The notes under the pieces: generated by a model
Databases searched by the model: none
Told to the model about the DNA's origin: nothing
Seen by the model: only the letters and a program-made list of their open reading frames with translations
Assembly (NCBI RefSeq): GCF_038397725.1
Contig: NZ_CP151634.1
Coordinates: 3,162,001 to 3,226,000 of the forward strand
Length of the DNA stretch: 64,000 bases
From: Microbacterium sp. LWO13-1.2
GTDB lineage: Bacteria > Actinomycetota > Actinomycetes > Actinomycetales > Microbacteriaceae
Reading direction: 5' to 3'
Made by a program: the position numbers and the translations under genes
Shown: positions 59,758 to 64,000 of the stretch, in pieces
Layout: every line of letters starts with the position of its first letter
Position numbering within the stretch: the stretch's first letter is position 1

Positions 59758-60675
59758 ATGAACCGCCTGACCCTCCTGCTGATCACCGCACTCGCTCCGA
59801 TCGCCTGGGGCACGACCTACCTCGTCACCACCGAGCTGCTCCCCGTCGGGCATCCGATGTTCGCCGGTCTTCTGCGCTCCCTTCCCGCCGGACTCATCGC
59901 GGTCGCCGTCAGCCGGACCCTCCCTCGCGGCGGCTGGTGGTTCAAGTCTTTCGCACTGGGTGCGCTCAACATCGGGGCCTTCTTCCCTCTCCTCTTCCTT
60001 GCCGCCGAACGGCTGCCAGGAGGGGTCGCCGCGGCTGTCGCCGGGGTCCAGCCTCTCATCGTGCTCTCGCTCGGGGCTCTCGTCCTGAAGGAGCGGATCC
60101 GGCCGATCACCGCGGCGGCGGCCGTGGCCGGCGCAGGCGGTGTCGCGCTCGTCGTGCTCGGCCCGGCGGCACGGCTCGATGCACTGGGCATCCTGGCTGC
60201 GCTGGGCGGCGTCACCGCCACAGCGCTCGGCATGATCCTCACCAAACGATGGGGACGGCCCGTCGGCGTCGGACCCGTCGCCTACGCAGGATGGCAGCTC
60301 TCGGCCGGAGGCCTCCTCCTGCTCCCGCTCACACTTCTCGTCGAGGGGACGCCAGCTTCGATCGACAGCGGAGCCGTCCTGGGTTATCTGTGGCTGGCAA
60401 CAGCGGGCGGGATCATCGCGTACACGCTCTGGTTCCGCGGAATCCAGAAGCTGCCGATGATCGCATCCGGTCTGCTCGCTTTGCTCTCCCCGGTCGTGGC
60501 GACGCTCCTGGGAACGCTCGTCGCCGGTGAGTCCTTCACGCCGATCCAGGCAGTCGGATTCGCGATCGCACTCCTCGCTCTGATCGGCGGACAGCTCTCC
60601 GTCCGCCCCGCCCAGAGCCCGCAACCTCCGCTGGTGGATCCGAACGCCGCGACGGCTCTCACCGTCGGCCGTTGA
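59758..60675 (+). CDS. EamA-family (DMT) transporter
   Basis: A 305-residue permease with ten predicted membrane segments in two EamA repeats; the second starts near residue 145 (ILAALGGVTATALGMILTKRWG). It has the typical PIAWGTTYLVT start and AALVPLLVLSLGALVLKE-like region (here GVQPLIVLSLGALVLKER). The substrate is unknown; amino acids or metabolites are common for the family. ATG 59758 is fixed by the promoter. Confidence 0.9.
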   Translation: MNRLTLLLITALAPIAWGTTYLVTTELLPVGHPMFAGLLRSLPAGLIAVAVSRTLPRGGWWFKSFALGALNIGAFFPLLFLAAERLPGGVAAAVAGVQPLIVLSLGALVLKERIRPITAAAAVAGAGGVALVVLGPAARLDALGILAALGGVTATALGMILTKRWGRPVGVGPVAYAGWQLSAGGLLLLPLTLLVEGTPASIDSGAVLGYLWLATAGGIIAYTLWFRGIQKLPMIASGLLALLSPVVATLLGTLVAGESFTPIQAVGFAIALLALIGGQLSVRPAQSPQPPLVDPNAATALTVGR

Positions 60676-60682
60676 TCGCGGC

Positions 60683-62239
60683 TCAGCCCTTGCCGAAGAG
60701 CTTCTGGATCTCGGCGAGGTCGGCCTCGCTCGGCGCCTGAGCCGCACCACCGCCGAGGCCGAAGCCGGAGCCGGTCGGCTGCGCCGTCGGGAGCCCGGCG
60801 TTCTCGGCTGCCCGCTTCGCCGGGTTCCCGGAGCGCGAACCGCTGACCGCCTTGCCCTTCTTGCCGCGCTTCGAGGAGGCGCCAGGGCGCCCCATGCCCG
60901 GCATCGCACCCATTCCGGGGATGTTCGGGGTGCCGCCGCGCGCGACGGTCTTCATCATCTTCGCGGCCTGCTCGAAGCGCTGAACGAGCTGATTCACGTC
61001 GGTCACCGTCATCCCGGAGCCACGCGCGATGCGCAGTCGACGCGAGCCGTTCAGCACCTTCGGGTTGCGCCGCTCACCCGGCGTCATCGAGCGGATGATC
61101 GCTTCTGTACGGTCGATCTCGCGGTCATCGAAGTCTTCGAGCTGCTGCTTCATCTGGCCCATGCCGGGGAGCATTCCCAGCATCTTCTTCATCGAGCCCA
61201 TCTTCTTCATCTGCTGAAGCTGGTCGAGGAAGTCCTCCAGGGTGAACTGCTCGGTTGCGAGCTTCTCGGCCATCTTCATGGCCTCTTCCTCATCGAAGGC
61301 CTGCTGGGCCTGTTCGATGAGGGTCAGGATGTCGCCGAGGTCGAGGATACGGCTCGCCATGCGGTCGGGGTGGAACGGCTCAAGGTCTTCGAGACGCTCA
61401 CCGGTGGAGGCGAAGAGGATCGGGCGCCCGGTCACGGATGCCACGGAGAGTGCCGCGCCACCGCGGGCATCACCGTCGAGCTTCGACAGCACGACACCGG
61501 TGAAGTCGACGCCCTCCTGGAAGGCCTTCGCCGTGTTCACGGCATCCTGTCCGATCATCGCGTCGATGACGAACAGGACCTCGTCCGGGTTCGTGGCCTT
61601 GCGGATGTCGGATGCCTGCTTCATCAGCTCGGCGTCGACGCCGAGGCGTCCGGCGGTGTCGATGATGACGACGTCGTGCTGGTGCCGACGGGCGTGCTCG
61701 ACGCCGTCGCGGGAGACCTTGACCGGGTCACCCACACCGTTGCCCGGCTCGGGTGCGTAGATGGTGGCGCCGGCCTGCTCGGCGACGACCTGCAGCTGGT
61801 TCACCGCGTTCGGGCGCTGGAGGTCTGCGGCGACGAGGAGCGGCGTGTGCCCCTCGCTCTCGAGCTGCTTGGCGAGCTTGCCGGCGAACGTCGTCTTTCC
61901 CGAGCCCTGGAGGCCGGCGAGCATGATGACAGTCGGTGCGGTCTTGGCGAACTGCAGTCGACGCTGCTCGCCGCCGAGGATGGCCACGAGTTCCTCGTTC
62001 ACGATCTGCACGACCTGCTGAGCGGGGTTCAGCGCCTTGCTGACCTCGTCGCCGAGCGCTCGCTCGCGCACCTTGGCGGTGAAGTCCTTGACGACGATGA
62101 GAGCGACATCGGCATCGAGCAGTGCCCGCCGGATCTCGCGTACGGTGCCGTCGACGTCGGCAGCAGTGAGCTTTCCCTTCGTGCGCAGATTGCGGAAGGT
62201 CTCGGTGAGCCGATCGGAGAGCGTGCCAAAGGTAGCCAT
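60683..62239 (-). CDS. ffh: Signal recognition particle protein Ffh
   Basis: A 518-residue SRP GTPase that targets membrane proteins to FtsY and SecYEG. The N domain is at 1-85, then the G domain with GLQGSGKTT (G1), DTAGRLG (G3) and SKLDGDARGG (G4/G5 region), and the Met-rich M domain (MKKMGSMKKMLGMLPGMGQ) that binds the signal peptide and 4.5S RNA. The C-terminal tail (about 60 residues) is Gly/Ala/Ser-rich. ATG 62239 follows a TAAGAT hexamer by ten bases. Confidence 0.96.
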   Translation of the reverse strand: MATFGTLSDRLTETFRNLRTKGKLTAADVDGTVREIRRALLDADVALIVVKDFTAKVRERALGDEVSKALNPAQQVVQIVNEELVAILGGEQRRLQFAKTAPTVIMLAGLQGSGKTTFAGKLAKQLESEGHTPLLVAADLQRPNAVNQLQVVAEQAGATIYAPEPGNGVGDPVKVSRDGVEHARRHQHDVVIIDTAGRLGVDAELMKQASDIRKATNPDEVLFVIDAMIGQDAVNTAKAFQEGVDFTGVVLSKLDGDARGGAALSVASVTGRPILFASTGERLEDLEPFHPDRMASRILDLGDILTLIEQAQQAFDEEEAMKMAEKLATEQFTLEDFLDQLQQMKKMGSMKKMLGMLPGMGQMKQQLEDFDDREIDRTEAIIRSMTPGERRNPKVLNGSRRLRIARGSGMTVTDVNQLVQRFEQAAKMMKTVARGGTPNIPGMGAMPGMGRPGASSKRGKKGKAVSGSRSGNPAKRAAENAGLPTAQPTGSGFGLGGGAAQAPSEADLAEIQKLFGKG

Positions 62240-62252
62240 GGTGCCCACAATC

Positions 62253-62381
62253 TTACGCGAGCGGAGCCTCTACGCTCAGCGCAGCGCGGAGTTGCTCCCG
62301 CGCGCGCTGGTAGCGGCCCCGAGCGGTGGATGATGGGATGCCGAGAACGTCGGCGGCTTCAGCGAGGGTGAAACCGTCTCC
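62253..62381 (-). pseudogene. Remnant of a sigma-70 region 4 (sigma factor C-terminus)
   Basis: The minus-strand frame between a TGA (62382-62384) and a TAA (62253-62255) encodes GDGFTLAEAADVLGIPSSTA, then RGRYQRAREQLRAALSVEA. This is the helix-turn-helix of sigma-factor region 4 (the -35-binding part of ECF-type sigma factors). Nothing upstream of the in-frame stop matches regions 2 or 3, so only the C-terminal 42 residues remain. It lies between tetR and ffh and is too short for usual gene callers. Confidence 0.7.
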
Positions 62382-62423
62382 TCATGACCTGTCCGGCCGG
62401 CCGGAGTTCGTCCGTGCGCGGTT

Positions 62424-63011
62424 TCAGCGGCCCCAGCGAACTTCATGCACAACGGCGACAGCTTCATCCAGCACCTGCTCCGGCGTGCTCTGCCCGGCTC
62501 CACGCACCGCCCAGATGCGCAGCGAAGAGAGCAGCGCCCCCGCGTACGCGGCACCGACGACGTCCGCGCGGATCTCTGCGATGCCTGCTCGCTTCGCGGC
62601 TGCCGCGATTCCGCCGGCAAGGCGCGCCTGACGAAGAGCCGAGTCTCGGAGCAGTTCGTCCTCGACGCCCATCGCCGCTGTGTTGCGCAGTGCCAGCGCG
62701 AGCGGATCCGGCGCGAAGTCGTGAACCACGGCCACGAGGATCATCTCGACGGCGCTCCCGTCTGCGTCGGCGTCCAATCGCTCAAGGGCAGCGAGAGCGG
62801 TCTCGACTCGCGCATCCAGACCCGACCACAGCACGTCGCTCTTCGAGGAGAAGTAGTTGAAGAAGCTCGACCGGCTGACTCCCGCGCGCTGCGTGATGTC
62901 CGCCACCGACGTCGCGTCGTATCCCTGCTCGAGGAACAACTCGCAGGCAGCCTCGGCGAGAGTCTCCCTCGACGAGACCTTGGGTCTGCCGGCGCGCGAT
63001 TCTGTGGCCAT
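62424..63011 (-). CDS. TetR family transcriptional regulator
   Basis: A 195-residue regulator. The N-terminal HTH is standard ([44 protein letters not shown]); the ligand-binding half is unremarkable. TAGCGT (63018-63023, minus strand) is six bases before the ATG. It is divergent from lipB, with 96 bases between, but no operator could be picked out. Target and ligand are unknown. Confidence 0.87.
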   Translation of the reverse strand: MATESRAGRPKVSSRETLAEAACELFLEQGYDATSVADITQRAGVSRSSFFNYFSSKSDVLWSGLDARVETALAALERLDADADGSAVEMILVAVVHDFAPDPLALALRNTAAMGVEDELLRDSALRQARLAGGIAAAAKRAGIAEIRADVVGAAYAGALLSSLRIWAVRGAGQSTPEQVLDEAVAVVHEVRWGR

Positions 63012-63107
63012 CCCCTCACGCTACCGCGACGGCGGCTTCGCGCCGGTCGCGTGCGAGGAGGAGTATTGTTAGACCCGATCCAACTACCTATTCGAAGGTG
63101 AAGGCGC

Positions 63108-63746
63108 ATGCTCGACATCCTGACGCCCGGTATCGCTCCGGACTTCGTCCCCTACACCGAAGGGTGGGACCTGCAGCGTCGGGTCCACGCCGACATCGTC
63201 GCCGGCGTCCGCCCGGACACACTGATCCTGCTCGAGCACGAGGCCGTGTACACCGCCGGGAAGCGCACGGAGCCACAGGAGCGCCCGCAAGACGGCACCC
63301 CCGTCATCGACGTCGATCGCGGCGGAAAGATCACCTGGCACGGACCTGGGCAGCTCGTCGGCTACCCGATCGTGCGGCTTCCCGAGCCGATGGATGTCGT
63401 CGCCCATGTGCGCCGCCTGGAGCGGATCCTCATCGACATCCTCGGCCCGTTCGGGGTCGACGGCTACCAGGTCGAAGGACGCAGTGGAGTCTGGGTGCGC
63501 CGACCGCTCTCCGAAGACAAGGTCGCCGCGATCGGCGTCCGGGTGCAGCAGGGGGTCGCCATGCACGGCTTCGCCATCAACTGCAACAACACCCTCGCCG
63601 GCTTCCGGGGGATCATCCCCTGCGGAATCACCGATGCCGGCGTCACGACGGTCAGCGAGGTGGTCGGCGCGGATGTCTCCCCCGCCGACATCATCGCCAG
63701 CGTCACGACCGCGTTCCTCGCCGAGTACGCGGAGGTCGCCGCGTGA
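63108..63746 (+). CDS. lipB: Octanoyltransferase LipB
   Basis: A 212-residue enzyme that moves octanoyl from acyl carrier protein to lipoyl domains. Key residues are visible: the acyl-binding [14 protein letters not shown], catalytic Lys138 ([10 protein letters not shown]) and the nucleophile Cys172 ([12 protein letters not shown]). GAAGGTGAAGG precedes the ATG. Its stop overlaps the lipA start (GTGA), so the two act in sequence on lipoate synthesis. Confidence 0.96.
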   Translation: MLDILTPGIAPDFVPYTEGWDLQRRVHADIVAGVRPDTLILLEHEAVYTAGKRTEPQERPQDGTPVIDVDRGGKITWHGPGQLVGYPIVRLPEPMDVVAHVRRLERILIDILGPFGVDGYQVEGRSGVWVRRPLSEDKVAAIGVRVQQGVAMHGFAINCNNTLAGFRGIIPCGITDAGVTTVSEVVGADVSPADIIASVTTAFLAEYAEVAA

Positions 63747-64000
63747 GCGCCGCCGCACCGGAAGGGCGAAAGCTCCTGCGCCTGGAGATTCGCAATGCCG
63801 AGACACCGATCGAGCGCAAGCCCGAGTGGATCCGCACAAAGGCGAAGATGGGCCCGGAGTACACCGCGCTGCACTCGCTGGTGAAGGAAGAGGGTCTGCA
63901 CACCGTCTGCCAGGAAGCGGGCTGCCCGAACATCTTCGAGTGCTGGGAGGACCGCGAGGCCACGTTCCTCATCGGCGGTTCGCAGTGCACGCGCCGCTGC
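63743..64000 (+). CDS. lipA: Lipoyl synthase LipA (3' end outside window)
   Basis: The first 86 residues of LipA, a radical-SAM enzyme that inserts two sulfur atoms into octanoyl groups. The auxiliary-cluster cysteines are visible in [13 protein letters not shown], and the sequence ends at the start of the radical SAM part ([12 protein letters not shown]). The GTG start overlaps the lipB stop. The rest is cut by the window edge. Confidence 0.95.
   Translation, partial: MSAAAPEGRKLLRLEIRNAETPIERKPEWIRTKAKMGPEYTALHSLVKEEGLHTVCQEAGCPNIFECWEDREATFLIGGSQCTRRC

Overview
The window is one continuous piece of a high-GC actinobacterial chromosome. The gene set and gene order (rpsB-tsf-pyrH-frr-cdsA; rplS-lepB-rnhB-DUF2469-yraN-comM-dprA-xerC; rpsP-KH-rimM-trmD; the GlgE glycogen genes; frequent GTG starts; many leaderless transcripts) point to Microbacteriaceae, most likely Microbacterium. 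The genus is inferred from gene content and was not tested by a search. No tRNA, rRNA, CRISPR array or classical DDE insertion sequence is visible.

Layout. 1-9960: the clpS tail, DUF2017, a small P-loop kinase, dinB, the gatCAB amidotransferase operon, an acyl-CoA ligase and a DEAD-box helicase. 10060-15730: two small genes with ligA, then mnmA and a cysteine desulfurase, which together supply sulfur for tRNA 2-thiouridine. 15806-22217: glgX-glgE-glgB for alpha-glucan metabolism. 22266-28719: a thioredoxin-TPR protein, an unusual membrane/lipoprotein-like fusion, an AI-2E-family permease, a hydrolase, a lytic transglycosylase-like protein and a DivIVA-like protein. 28716-34720: cdsA, frr, pyrH, tsf, rpsB, an M23 peptidase and xerC. 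42561-53552: the rest of dprA, comM, yraN, rnhB, lepB, rplS, map, the trmD operon and a carboxylate-amine ligase. 53560-58743: a glycerol regulon (SorC-type regulator, glpD, glpF, glpK) with a perfect palindromic operator. 58816-64000: a LysR/EamA divergent pair, ffh, a sigma-factor remnant, a TetR regulator, lipB and the start of lipA.

The main event is a 6.94-kb mobile element at about 35617-42563 that splits the competence gene dprA in two. Joining the two halves through a shared TAT restores an uninterrupted, in-frame DprA of about 401 residues. The element carries an unusual three-gene module: an intact tyrosine recombinase, a small helix-turn-helix protein, and an 860-residue protein with ten tandem zinc-ribbon (CxxC...CxxC) modules fused to a recombinase-like domain that has lost its catalytic tyrosine. 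Its cargo is a compact mercury-resistance set (merR, merA, merB) with a typical MerR dyad promoter. This module and its use of dprA as an integration site are the best candidates for something little described.

A second genome-wide signal is regulatory. At least 19 genes begin six or seven bases after a -10-like hexamer, so they are predicted to be leaderless. This spacing settles many start codons here.
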